From Cystobasidium ongulense (Eukaryota; Basidiomycota; Cystobasidiomycetes; Cystobasidiales; Cystobasidiaceae), in the NCBI GenBank assembly GCA_022835595.1, contig BQUP01000007.1:186001-250000 (forward strand): a stretch of 64,000 nucleotides of DNA. Reading direction: 5' to 3'. Shown here piece after piece: positions 24,073 through 37,931 of the stretch. The position numbers and the translations under genes are program-made. The notes beneath the pieces were generated by a model. The model was given only the letters and a program-made list of their open reading frames with translations, was not told where the DNA came from and ran no database searches. Position 1 is the first letter of the stretch. Each line of letters opens with the position of its first letter.

Positions 24073-24748
24073 AATTAAAGGGTAAGGGTAGAGTGTGCGC
24101 TGTGCACGTTGTAAGCTGGATTTAGTGACCCAGTCGAGGCATAAGCAACAGATGTCGGTATAGTTTTATGTGTAGGGCGCGCTTTCCAGTGGCTTGTGGT
24201 GCAGTATGATGGTCGGGTGTACGTGGTCAAACCAGGCGGGTATAGTCAGTTTCTAGTCAATTCTCCCCCAACTAGGCCCAAGTAGAATGCTCATTCCGCT
24301 ATGAGAATCCGAGTATCCTCCAAGTCATGATGCACAAATCATTCCCTAGACTGACTTGCCAAAGCTAGCTTTCGAGCTTTACGTTGTTCAGGGCAGCGAC
24401 ATGTCGCTCTCAGTGCGCCTAACTTTACAGCATCTCAGTATGCGTGGGTATCAGTGCAAAAGAAAAGTGCACTTTATCGATTTGCTTCAAGTGCAGTTTT
24501 TGCACGTCCAGGCTCCGATCACCTTCGCCACTCGCCTGGATATCATCGCTGGCACAGGATTGCTCTGGACTGCATCACAATCACACAAGGACAGTACAGA
24601 GTGTTGTAGAAGCCTGTTCTCTGGCCCTGTTCCTCTCTCGTCTTTTCCACCGCTCCTCAGCCCTGCCCACAGTCAAGCGCAAGGTAACACGCTTCTTTTT
24701 TTCACGACCGGCGAACTCAGAGCTGACTGGATTCGACGACACAACAGC
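24073..24748. other. Intergenic region upstream of the RRS1 C-half gene
   Basis: The frame of the downstream gene is open back to 24356, but the translated extension has no resemblance to RRS1 or any family I know. A likely promoter and leader. Confidence 0.35.
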
Positions 24749-25327
24749 ATGCGAGTCCGCCATAGATCTGCCAAGAAGAGTTCGCTCAAGCGTGCCTTGG
24801 ACTTGGCACTTCCAGCCAAAGATGCCAAAACAGGCAGCAAAAAGCCCAAGCATGTCCACAAACCTAAACCTGAAGAACCGAAAGCTGGTCCTGCTATAAA
24901 CTACGAGACTCGAGATGCGCTACCACGTCCTGCAAAGCTGAAAGAGATAGATAGACAGCTCAAGGTAACACAAACATCGACCGCTTCGCTTGGTAAATAC
25001 GACAATAAGCTATCAGGCGAGCAGACACGACAGAAGGGTATTAAACGTCAATTCGAGAGCAACGAGATTGATTCAAAGACGGAACATGAACGCTATCTAG
25101 CAGCATTGGATAGTCTGGAAGAGGACGAGAATAAGAAGCGCCGCAAAGCTGGATTGATGGATGAGGGCAGCAATGTAGTCAACGCGCGAAAAGCTATTCG
25201 AACCGCCTCGGGTGGCAAAGGAAGTGCAAGTCTAGCAGGTGCAGAGAAGAAGCCTATATACAGCAAAGGCAAGAAAGGGCCCGGCGGCAAGACACGGTCG
25301 TCATTTTCTGACAAGCGCAGCAAGTAA
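24749..25327 (+). CDS. Protein resembling the C-terminal half of ribosome biogenesis regulator Rrs1
   Basis: A 192-residue, Lys-rich, single-exon protein. The middle (STASLGKYDNKLSGEQTRQK, then GIKRQFESNE) and the tail (NVVNARKAIRTASGGKGSAS, then GKKGPGGKTR) match what I recall of the C-terminal half of long RRS1 proteins in filamentous fungi and animals. The conserved Rrs1 N-terminal domain is not here but in a separate gene at 48791-49517. Yeast Rrs1 (203 residues) lacks this half entirely. Likely nucleolar and involved in 60S maturation, by inference only. The start is uncertain: the frame is open back to 24356, and MRVRHRSAKKSSLKR was chosen as the first ATG from which the protein is basic. 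It could instead belong to a different Lys-rich nucleolar family. Confidence 0.6.
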   Translation: MRVRHRSAKKSSLKRALDLALPAKDAKTGSKKPKHVHKPKPEEPKAGPAINYETRDALPRPAKLKEIDRQLKVTQTSTASLGKYDNKLSGEQTRQKGIKRQFESNEIDSKTEHERYLAALDSLEEDENKKRRKAGLMDEGSNVVNARKAIRTASGGKGSASLAGAEKKPIYSKGKKGPGGKTRSSFSDKRSK

Positions 25328-25438
25328 AATTCGTCGCATGAATGGTTCTCACTTCTGTCAGTTTCTTGTTGTCTGTATAACCTTAGATGATGAATTTGCA
25401 AGATGGATTTACAACAAGCATGCACAGATCCCAGTCCT

Positions 25439-27129
25439 TCACCCGCTAAATACTCGTAAAAGTGTATCAGACACACCCTGGAAGCAATTTTCGCAGATTA
25501 GCTTGCGAACGACATCTTCCCATACAGGTGGACAAGACTTACGGATGGCGTCAGAATACCGACGTCCGAAATGACTAAAGTGACCAAATCAGGCGTAGTA
25601 TAGTCAATAAGCGGATTGTTCTGTATTTGTGCTATCGACATTTGCAGTGCTTCAGGCGTTGGCGAATTAATAAGCGGGCGACCTGGTGTAGGTGGAATTT
25701 TGACGGTATCTCTCGTATTCAATTCACCATCTTCATTCTCCGAAAATTGTAGGACCGGGAACGCTCTGGGAACATCGTACTGATTCAATGGGCTGCAGAG
25801 ATCGGAGGGTAGAGTATCAGAAAGAGCAGTAGGTCAGAGCCACATGCGACTATTAACTCACAATATCCGAACAAATTTGAAGCTGCGTGCACAAATGGCT
25901 CTCAGTTGGTGTACTTTGTTTTATGCTTATCGGGTACATACCTCTCTGCGAGTGCGTAAACTGGCTTATCCGCTGCCTTCGCCGCCAACGCCATTTGATA
26001 GCCGCCGATCTGTAGAGACAGGTAATTAGGTTGTATTGTTGCATTGCCAGGCATCGTCATACGAGCTTACAAAGTTGATGAGGCCACCATTTTCAGCTAG
26101 GGCTTCAGCACCTAGCATTACCATATTTACTTGAGGCATTGCGAAAGCGACTGCTGAATCCAGTATCACTTGACATGGTATACCAGCTTTTGTGAGGATA
26201 GCATGTGTTTTGACACCAAGACCGAACTAGAAAAGGATATAAAGCTTGTTTCAGAAGAACATCTTTCTTTGCCCTTTATTCGGTCCTGGCGAACCAACTT
26301 ACAGGCCTCGCTTCTGTGACGTAAACTGAAAAACGTTTCCGTTGCCTCGCAGCATGTAGAAGACTTTGCGTGACGACACGAGAGTATGAGTGGGTAAGGA
26401 TGACCTGTGGAAACCAAACAGTAAATTAGCTAATTTCCCCGGTTGAAATGAATTTCGGAAAGAGTGCAAATAGGATAACGTACCGTATCATCCTTAATCA
26501 TTCCAGTAGCGAAACCGACGATTTTCTCAACACATTTATGTGAATCATTAACAAAATCTTTAGCTCTAGCAACTAGATTCCTTTTATGTATTGTAAAAGA
26601 TTGATGAGCTGAAGGTCTTTGTAGTGTAACGAAACGTAAAAAGAGATCCGCTCCTGCACTTAGGGAGACTGGATTAAAAGATGCTTTTCGTAATAAAGAA
26701 GCTCCTGATTCTAGTTCTGAAATGAGTTCTGTCATTGTGCTTGCTATTGAGGTGGTGAAGGCGTTCGTTAATCAGCTCTTCTGAAGTCCACTCATAGGTA
26801 TATACGGTGGGACAGACCTACCCTCTGAACGAGCTACGATTTGGGCTAATGACTCGATAGCAGCGACCGGCATAGCGAGGTGCTGCGCCATATGCACGAA
26901 TCAGTACATCCATTGTATATCGGATTGAATGTGCCTGGCAACCCACCTCATCCCTCTGCAATAGATCAGCATAGTGCTGCACAACATCGAAATCTCCAGG
27001 CATAGGGATGGGAACATCGTCTCTGCTGTCCGGACTAGCAGTCAGGCTTGAAGTTGCCATTTCCAAAGATTCATTGTTATCTTCTGGTAGTTGTGCTGCC
27101 AATGAAGCATGTGGTAACGCTACTGCCAT
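25439..27129 (-). CDS. GCN3: Translation initiation factor eIF2B subunit alpha
   Basis: Regulatory subunit of the eIF2 guanine-nucleotide exchange factor; it senses phosphorylated eIF2-alpha in the integrated stress (general amino acid control) response. Nine exons: 27129-26947, 26882-26822, 26743-26484, 26406-26303 as drawn by frame (about 102 nt), 26226-26071, 26009-25942, 25882-25862 (21 nt), 25792-25543, 25477-25439; 379 residues against about 305 in yeast. Family motifs: MPVAAIESLAQIVARSE, SFKFVRIFPLNQYDVP, LGAEALAENGGLINFIGG, DYTTPDLVTLVISDVGILTP, then GVSDTLLRVFSG at the C terminus. Extra length comes from a 45-residue N-terminal extension and an insertion of about 35 residues, rich in Pro/Thr/Ser, before DYTTPDL. 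Confidence 0.93.
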
Positions 27130-27505
27130 CCTTGACTTGTCTTGGTATCTTGAATGCGAATGGAGCAGAGCAAAGGTGATCGGACACGAGCACATCCACG
27201 TTCTGTTACTTTACGCGAGTCCGACTCGGTGACAGTCGGTCTAATGAGCATCGCATATTGCCTTGCTATTTGATTGCATCCTCCGACTCGGTCTAACCCA
27301 GCGAAGGCAGATTGGTGACTTGTTACAACAAAGTAAAGTACAAAGGTCTATCCCTTATATACCACGTGATATACAAACTCGCAGAACGCTGATACACAAC
27401 TCAAGACGAATCCTGGCGGTGGCTGAAAGGGTCAGACAGTCAAGTCCCTGTTAGGGTCGCAACAACCAGATGTAAACTCGCGAATGGCCTTGGTGGCGAA
27501 TGCAA

Positions 27506-28626
27506 TCAGACCATGGGAGCAGACTTTAGTATTTTGCCTGGAGAGACAGTGCATGTAAACTTAGTGATCTTGGAGTCAAGGTGGTTGAGTGCGAATCAAG
27601 CTTACTCCTCATGCGCACCGCATAGGCGAAGTTGACCACAGTTTCGGCTTCTTTGATAGAGGCCAGCTTATCCCAGTGCGTTCTGGCCAGTGAGCCTAGC
27701 CTATCCTTCAACTGCTCTTCACCACCTTCAAATGCGGTCATCCCTCTCATCTCTTGCGCATCCGCTTCGCCTGGGTCTGTCCATTCGGCGGTTTGGGCGT
27801 AAAGCACGTGCTGCTGAGGATTTGCTCCCTGGTTGTTGCTGCTTGATCTGCTGTTGCCGAGTGCGTTGATAGGTATCGATGTTACACCATTAAGACCTCC
27901 ATTGGTGCCATTGACAGGAAGGCGTGAAGAGGAAGGGTCGGCATCAGAATGCTCCTCCGATCGCTGCTCGCCAGACGCTCTGACAGCTGCTGGCTGGACG
28001 GAAGAAGTGGAAGGTGACGGCTGGTGAATGCCTCGAGCCGAGATGAAGGGTGAGCGGTTGCGACGGCCTTCTGCAGTTGATGTGCGCCCTCGCTGTGCCG
28101 GGACAGTGTATGAATCTGCCAGCTTCAGCTTGAGAGGCAGCGCTGGCGTTGGAAAGGTCGCTTGAGCCACCGTCAACGGTTCTGGAGGGACGAGGCCGTA
28201 ATGAAGGGCGTATTTCGAGAGTGCCGAGGTTGGCAGGGTTGACAGAGGTAGCTGCGAGCAGGTGTATGTGCATTTAGTCAAGCTCCAAGTATTCCGTCCG
28301 AACTTCGGTCATGCTCATGCGTGCATGTAGTGCACACTCACAACAGGAACATACGGCTGAGCAGCAAGTTGGCCGCCAGCTAAAGGCGAAGGAGCAGTGA
28401 TACCCGACGAAGCTGGGACCACCGCAGACGCAGCAGCAGCAGCTCTGCTCGCCGTCGCAGCACTGTGTCCACCTCGACTGCCCGGTCCACCACCTCCGCG
28501 TCGCCCGCTGCCTGCATTTCCATTTGACGATGCGGTATTGCCGTTTCCAGCATTGCGGCCACCCCCACCGCCGCTCGCATTGCTGGCTGTATCCGCATCG
28601 AGCTTGCGTCTCTTGGTGCTTGACAT
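27506..28626 (-). CDS. Sap30-like subunit of a Sin3/Rpd3 histone deacetylase complex
   Basis: Exons 28626-28342, 28251-27606, 27537-27506; 320 residues. A Gly/Ala/Ser-rich N terminus is followed by a split Sin3-binding domain: LSTLPTSALSKYALHYGL (helix 1) and, after a long Ser-rich insertion, HWDKLASIKEAETVVNFAYA and VRMRSK (helices 2-3). The order and spacing of these helices, ending in a YAVR motif, are what I recall for fungal Sap30. It would bridge Sin3 and nucleosomes or rRNA in transcriptional repression. The long insertion between the halves of the domain is unusual. An unrelated Mediator-type subunit was considered but has no matching motif. Recognition is moderate, since only about 50 residues are diagnostic. 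Confidence 0.62.
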
Positions 28627-30127
28627 GGTGTGTAGTTAGTGTATCTGTGCCCCCAAGAATGCTATGCGAAGAGCAATGTGGAAATGCAAAGTGCAAAAGA
28701 CGAGAGTGACCTGTGGCGGCAACTTGGCTCGATCACGATTTCGCGTTGGACGGCTGCAATCTACCGAAAAGACCAATGCCACACGAAGTGTATCATAACA
28801 TCAAGACCACAGTCTGGTGATAACATAAAAGCTGATTTGAAGAGACTCTTTCTCGTGCAGGAGGATCTTTCGCCTTTGTGCAAAAGTATACACAGCTTTA
28901 CTACAGGTGTAGGGTCTACTGCGAACGACTGACGGCTTCTACCGCGAAACAAACGGAAGCCCCGACTCACTTAGTGAAGAGAGAGTGTACAGCACTCGTT
29001 ATTGCCAAGCTAGGTGAAGAGACGCGTTTGGCTTACCGTTTTTGTGCGTCGACCCGGGAAGGTAGTGGTGAAGCTTGTGTTTCGGAAAGGAAACATCGAA
29101 GCTCGAACCATCCTTGATGTGTCAAGAAATAGGCAAGTCTCGTTGCTGTCAGAAGTAAGTCTTCATCTTGAGATTCAGAATTGCCCCAGCTCCTCACTGA
29201 GAGACGTCGAAAGTACGGTACTGGCTGGACTTGACATCGCAAGCGCCGTAAGCCTACATTTAGAGGCACGGTCATCGCCGCATCTACAGCAGTCGAGGAG
29301 TTCCCTTAATTGTAAATAACTGATGTAGTAGCCATTCGGGCGGAAGAAGCTTGTCCTGCATCTTGAAACCCCGTTACCGAGAAGCCTAGGACAGAAAGTG
29401 ATACCAACCTTATACAAGGGCGACAGTAAGTGATCTATGACCTGTCAATTGCCAATCGACAAGCTCAGCTGTTCTGAATGCCCTCTTGAGCGGTCAATAG
29501 TCATAATGGAAGCCCAATCCAGCTCGTCTTCCAACGGAGTAATGGACCCGACCGCTTATCGTAGCGAATTAGCAGGAGCAGCATAGTCTCTTCAAGATTG
29601 CTCTTGCATAGTAACGTGTCTCCAGGGAGCATTCCTCTCATTCTTCGTTATCGCCACGCCTCGAGTCCGTCCGCAGGCAAAAGGCCGCCGCCTCTCGCGG
29701 TGAAGCGGGTTTGCCTCTCGCCCATTCCAACACACGGAACGCAGGAAGGAGAACCGACGACGTGAGTGATACTTCGACGACCTATGGCAGCTACTCGCAT
29801 ACGCTACGCACGCCGCTCGTCTGTCCTCGGCCTCGATGGACGGGCGGGCCTGTCCTGAAGCCCTCGACACCCAGTCAGCAGTTGGGATGGAAGGTTGGGA
29901 CGGGAGCAGGACAGGATGGCAGTAGGACGGCTTGCAAGAGGGCTATAATGGCAGTGAAGATGTCAAGTGTGGGGTTTCAACATGGTCTGACGCACGAATA
30001 CACCCTTCTCTCGCCTTCATCCTCCGACCTTCCACGCCCTTCATTCCTTTTCAACACGCTCTTGCCCATTCATTCATTCCAAACCTGCAGAAACCACACT
30101 TCTTCCAAAACTAGTATTAACTTCACA
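28627..30127. other. 1.5-kb divergent region between SAP30-like and ALYREF genes
   Basis: The longest gene-free stretch in the window. No frame shows family resemblance, and I saw no tRNA or C/D snoRNA signature. The frame of ALYREF is open upstream to about 29711 but encodes low-complexity sequence. It probably holds two promoters and a long ALYREF leader. Confidence 0.4.
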
Positions 30128-31823
30128 ATGGATATCGACAAGCCACTAGACGAGATCATTGATCAGAAACGATCCGAGCGACGCACCACTCGAGGCAGAG
30201 GCCGCGGAGGTGCTCGAGGAGGTAGTGCTGCACGAGGCGCCGCTCGAAGTGGTGCCGCTGCTAGCACTGGACCAGTCAGAAACAGACATACTGGTAATGC
30301 AGCAGCCGCAGGTGCCGCCGGCCCAGCTGCCTCTGCTCCTGGCAAGCCAGTCATTCCTCTCATGGCAGATGGCTCGAAGATTATCGTTTCAAACCTTCCT
30401 ACCGATGTTACCGAGAACCAAATCAGAGTGAGCCGAGGCTCTTTCTTGGCATACTTGCAATCCGACGTACTAACATGTTCGTCAATTTGTTAGGATCTCT
30501 TCGCCTCGACTGTAGGACCAGTCACTCGTGTCTCACTCTCTTATGACAAGAACGGAAAATCATCGGGAAGCGCAGCTATTGACTTCAAGAGACCCAGCGA
30601 TGCTCAGAAGGCCTTCCAACAATACAACACTCGACTTGTAGATGGCAGTAAGTAACGTAATCCTGGCATTGCTTGTTTCGCATCCCCTTGCTAAATGCAC
30701 CTTGTCGTTTGTCACTACTATCATCTCTCAGGCAAGCCAATGAAGGTCGAAATCATCTTTGACCCCAGCAGACTTCCACCCCCGCCTTTGAACTCTAGAA
30801 TCGCTCCGGCTGCTATGAAATCACCGATTTCTCCGAATGCACCCGTCTCTGTCAGGTAAATTTAACAGAACTTACGCTATTAGCCTTTCCTCCCTTTTCC
30901 ACCTTACAACCTCGGGGATCCAACAGGACAGTGGCAGCCCGTGGCAGGCTTCTACCACTCTCGTAGCAGAGTCAAGTCCCAGAGGACAGCAAATTTGCGC
31001 TGCAGGAGTGTACTCAGCCAGACTCGTTAACAAATCAGGCAGTTCGAGTGGGCTCGGCAGCTTGCTCGATGATGGTTCGACCCGCACCGGTGCGGACTGT
31101 TCCTGTAGCTCGACGAAAGCTGGTGGGCTTTCTTCGCTCGGCTGGAGAGCAAGCAGAAGACGGCGAGCTTAAATCAGGTCTCCTGTGCTGAACGAAGAGC
31201 ATCCAACATGGTCGCGTTCGACGACATGGTCAGAACTCGCACATTTTGAAGGCCCCAAGATGCACAGCCGTAGCCGTACCATGGAGATGCAAACAATTGA
31301 ATGAATGCTCTTTGGCGGTCTCGCTCGCTGCCTGTTGGATCGCTCTTCGAAAGCTCGCGTTGTCCGGGGTTGTTCACCTCAAGTACCTCCTCACCTCCAC
31401 CTGCTTCAAATAGACGCGTCGACGCGCTTCAATGGAGAACAACCGCTTACGATTTCGCTTGTCCTTTTTATTCCCATCACTTTACAACCATAATCTATCT
31501 TCGACACATAATCTGTTTTCGACATCCTGTCTGCTGGAAAATCAATCCAACGGTTTACGAAACTCTTCACAATTACGACCCATTGCTGCATCAAATGACA
31601 TCATCGGATTCATCGACTAACCCACATCGAACACTTCACTGGACAAATCGACAAATTTAGCTCGACTGCCGGAACTTCGACTCGCGGACGAGGGGGCAAG
31701 GCTACAGTTCGTGGACGAGGACGAGGCCGAGGAGGACGCAAAGGAGGAGACGACAGACCTAAACCAACTGAAGCTGATTTGGATGCTGAGATGGAAGAGT
31801 ACCAGAAGAACATAGCTGCTTAG
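30128..31823 (+). CDS. YRA1: mRNA export adaptor ALYREF/Yra1 (THO/TREX)
   Basis: RNA-binding adaptor that links splicing and transcription to Mex67-Nxt1 export. Exons 30128-30427, 30494-30647, 30732-30855, 31661-31823; 246 residues. The N-terminal UAP56-binding motif is MDIDKPLDEIIDQKRSERR; an RGG/Ala-rich region follows; the RRM has RNP2 KIIVSNLPTDV and an RNP1-like stretch SGSAAIDFKRP; a second RGG box (TVRGRGRGRGG) precedes the C-terminal UAP56-binding motif LDAEMEEYQKNIAA. Having both UAP56-binding motifs identifies the family. The third intron, 30856-31660, is 805 nt, more than ten times the local norm, and retention would hit a stop immediately after exon 3. In yeast the long YRA1 intron mediates autoregulation; the same role here is an inference. 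Confidence 0.93.
30856..31660 (+). other. Long intron 3 of the ALYREF gene
   Basis: 805 nt bounded by GTAAAT and TTTAG, with a CTAAC branch-site candidate at 31617-31621, 39 nt before the acceptor. The splice joins AG with C to make a Ser codon, and the frame continues into the RGG box. No protein-like exon in the correct frame was found inside, and I saw no clear C/D snoRNA boxes. Confidence 0.8.
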
Positions 31824-32236
31824 AATAGGTTATTTCTTACTCTTTCAAAGCTTAGTCTTCCTGCACTTCATGCTATTCTCCCGACTCTCAGTCGATAATG
31901 CTGCCATTAGTCGACTATACTATCACAATTCCATAAATACTATATCTACCTAGGTTTTGCGGCGATTGCTGTCTTCATCGCTAGCTCTTATTGTCATACA
32001 TGCTTTTCTGGAAATGCCACAGCGAACGCTCTAGGAACGTCCTGTACGGAAACGTTGTTTTATAGATACTAATTGAATGAGAGTCTGAGACTCGTCTTTC
32101 AGCGAACTTTTGCAAGCCGCTATTCCCTTGATAGGGGGCTCGGCTGCGAAACGTAGCACCTACACAAGTCGCTGCGACCGCGAGAGAAAGGTCAAAGGAT
32201 GCTCATTTACAGAGTGTATCAGTACTAGAGTACTGA
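31824..32236. other. Intergenic region
   Basis: About 410 nt between tandem + genes; A/T-richer near 31900-31960. An in-frame TGA directly precedes the ATG at 32237. No feature recognised. Confidence 0.4.
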
Positions 32237-36254
<4,018 letters not shown>

Positions 36255-36782
36255 TTCATTAGCTATTCCGGTCACAACGGTGCCAGGGCTATTTGCCCAC
36301 CTCATCGACTCTTTACCAAATCTGCCACCATGCCAGACTGCCCCGCGTAAACGAAGCCCGCCAAGCAAGCTGGTTGCAGCTCAGTCATATTAGAAGTCGT
36401 CAGTACTATCATAAATCATCAATAAGTACGTATGTTCAAGGGGCAGTGCTAGTATTACTTGTATCATATGCACGATATTTCTTCCACTTCAGAATACCCT
36501 ACTCTGTTTCTCAAATTCCCATCATGGCCATAGCATACACGAGCAGGGCCTCTTGATACTCGGTTCTCCTTCAGGTTGTCAGTCTCACTGTGCAGTATTT
36601 ATTAAGACTATTTGTGTAAGCGTAGAATTGACGTTCCCTCTTGCAACTGAAAGAGACAAAGCGCAAGTTACGTGAACACAACGCAAACAACTTTGCTTTA
36701 TGTGAATTGGCTCATATACACTGAGACCTGAAATGATGACTATTTGCTGTATAACACACCGAGCGAATAGTTTTGACGCAAG
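36255..36782. other. Convergent intergenic region
   Basis: The kinase (+) and TMEM14 gene (-) end here. A C-box-like ATGATGA occurs near 36733, but no convincing partner structure was found. Confidence 0.4.
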
Positions 36783-37408
36783 CTATGGGAACACTAGCTG
36801 ATAGTAATTGTATGTGAAGAAGGCGCTGAATAGAGAAACGAGACCGGCAGGCATGAACTTGCCAGTGCGCTGTAAAGAAGCAGCCACGGAAGCATGAGTC
36901 AGCGATGGTAATTTCACCTTGACGTCCTCCCTCTGGTGATGTTGCAAGTACAACTCACGAAGAAACGCCTTGCCATGACTACTAGAAGTAATGCGGAGGT
37001 ACCTAGAGCGACGCGCTTATCATTCTGTACTCCATAGGCCATAGCGGCGCCTGAAGATGTAATGGAAAGTGTACTTTAGCAAATGTATACACATCAGTAA
37101 CTCGGTCCCCTGTCTATTCACCTGATCCAAGGCCCTGTGTGCATGAAGAGCATCAGTACACGTGGCTGTGACCAACTTGTATCCGTGTGTAACAAAGCTT
37201 GCACCACTCACAGCGACGAGAGAAGCCGCAGAGCCGGCTTTAATCCATCCTATGACACCACCAACAGCGACGAGGCCAGAGTATGCCCTGGCAACATGAG
37301 GGTCAGCATTCATTTCCAAGGTTCGGCTTTGTTTGTGTGGGGAGATGATGGAGAATGGGGAAGAGCGAGAACTGACAGTCCAAGAGTGTCGAGATCTACG
37401 CGTTCCAT
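36783..37408 (-). CDS. TMEM14 family membrane protein
   Basis: Small multi-pass protein, related to animal TMEM14 proteins implicated in mitochondrial inner-membrane porphyrin or fatty acid transport. Five exons: 37408-37377, 37287-37212, 37134-37122 (13 nt), 37050-36959, 36869-36783; 99 residues, with exon lengths summing to 300 nt. Family features: AYSGLVAVGGVIGWIKAGS, SLVAGLGSGAAMAYG, LGTSALLLVVMARRFFRTGK and FMPAGLVSLFSAFF. Four hydrophobic segments are seen. An alternative start at 37319 (MEMNADPHVARAYSG) would avoid the first intron; the spliced start keeps the frame and uses an ATG in a good context. Function in fungi is not well defined. Confidence 0.83.
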
Positions 37409-37931
37409 TGTTTCGGTTTACTTTCTGTACCTGCTAATAAGCTTGTCGTGCTTATCGTTTGGAAAGAGCGAAAGAGATGCAAGAGAGCGGGAGCTCGGCC
37501 GATTGAAGCCGGCTATACGCAGCGGGTCACGTGAAGCGAAATAACCTAAGTAGTTTCAAAAAACTGGCAGACCTCTTCTGAGATGAACGCAGTTCTCCAG
37601 TTAGTCGCGGTAATTTCAAGCCTATCACGCACTGCGAGTCAAGCGGCGCAAGTAATATTGGTAGTAACGAAGGGAGGTCAGAACTTGCAGCGAGGGATAC
37701 TAACATAATGCAGAGGCAACTCAGAGAAACAAGAGGCAGAGAGAGAAGATAGAAAAGTAAATTGGGGGATCCCTCCTTTTTTATATTTCTCAACTTTCGA
37801 AAAAGGAAAAGTAACGAAATAAACTACAAAAAAAAAGGGGGCCCAAAAGACTAGGTAGTGTTTTCCCTTTTCTTACAGGTGGCTAATCCCATAAGTTTTG
37901 TCCGATGTGCAAACCCGAAATGTGAATGCGT
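37409..37931. other. Intergenic region with A-rich low-complexity tract
   Basis: Upstream of TMEM14 and downstream of RACK1, both on the minus strand. A purine-rich and homopolymeric tract (runs of A then G) lies at about 37826-37845. No gene is supported. Confidence 0.4.

Noticed and set aside
24356-24748. N-terminal extension of the RRS1 C-half gene
   Set aside because: Open in frame but no similarity to the RRS1 N-terminal domain, which is found intact in another gene.
30837-31172. Open frame in the long ALYREF intron as an alternative last exon
   Set aside because: Has no family resemblance, lacks RGG and UAP56-binding motifs, and joins poorly, whereas the exon at 31661 restores both.
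36733-36800. ATGATGA followed by CTGA on the + strand
   Set aside because: Overlaps the end of the TMEM14 coding exon on the other strand, with no terminal stem or known guide.
37793-37850. A- and G-run tract as a possible retroelement tail
   Set aside because: No coding region, target-site duplication or second copy is visible; simple low-complexity sequence is enough.
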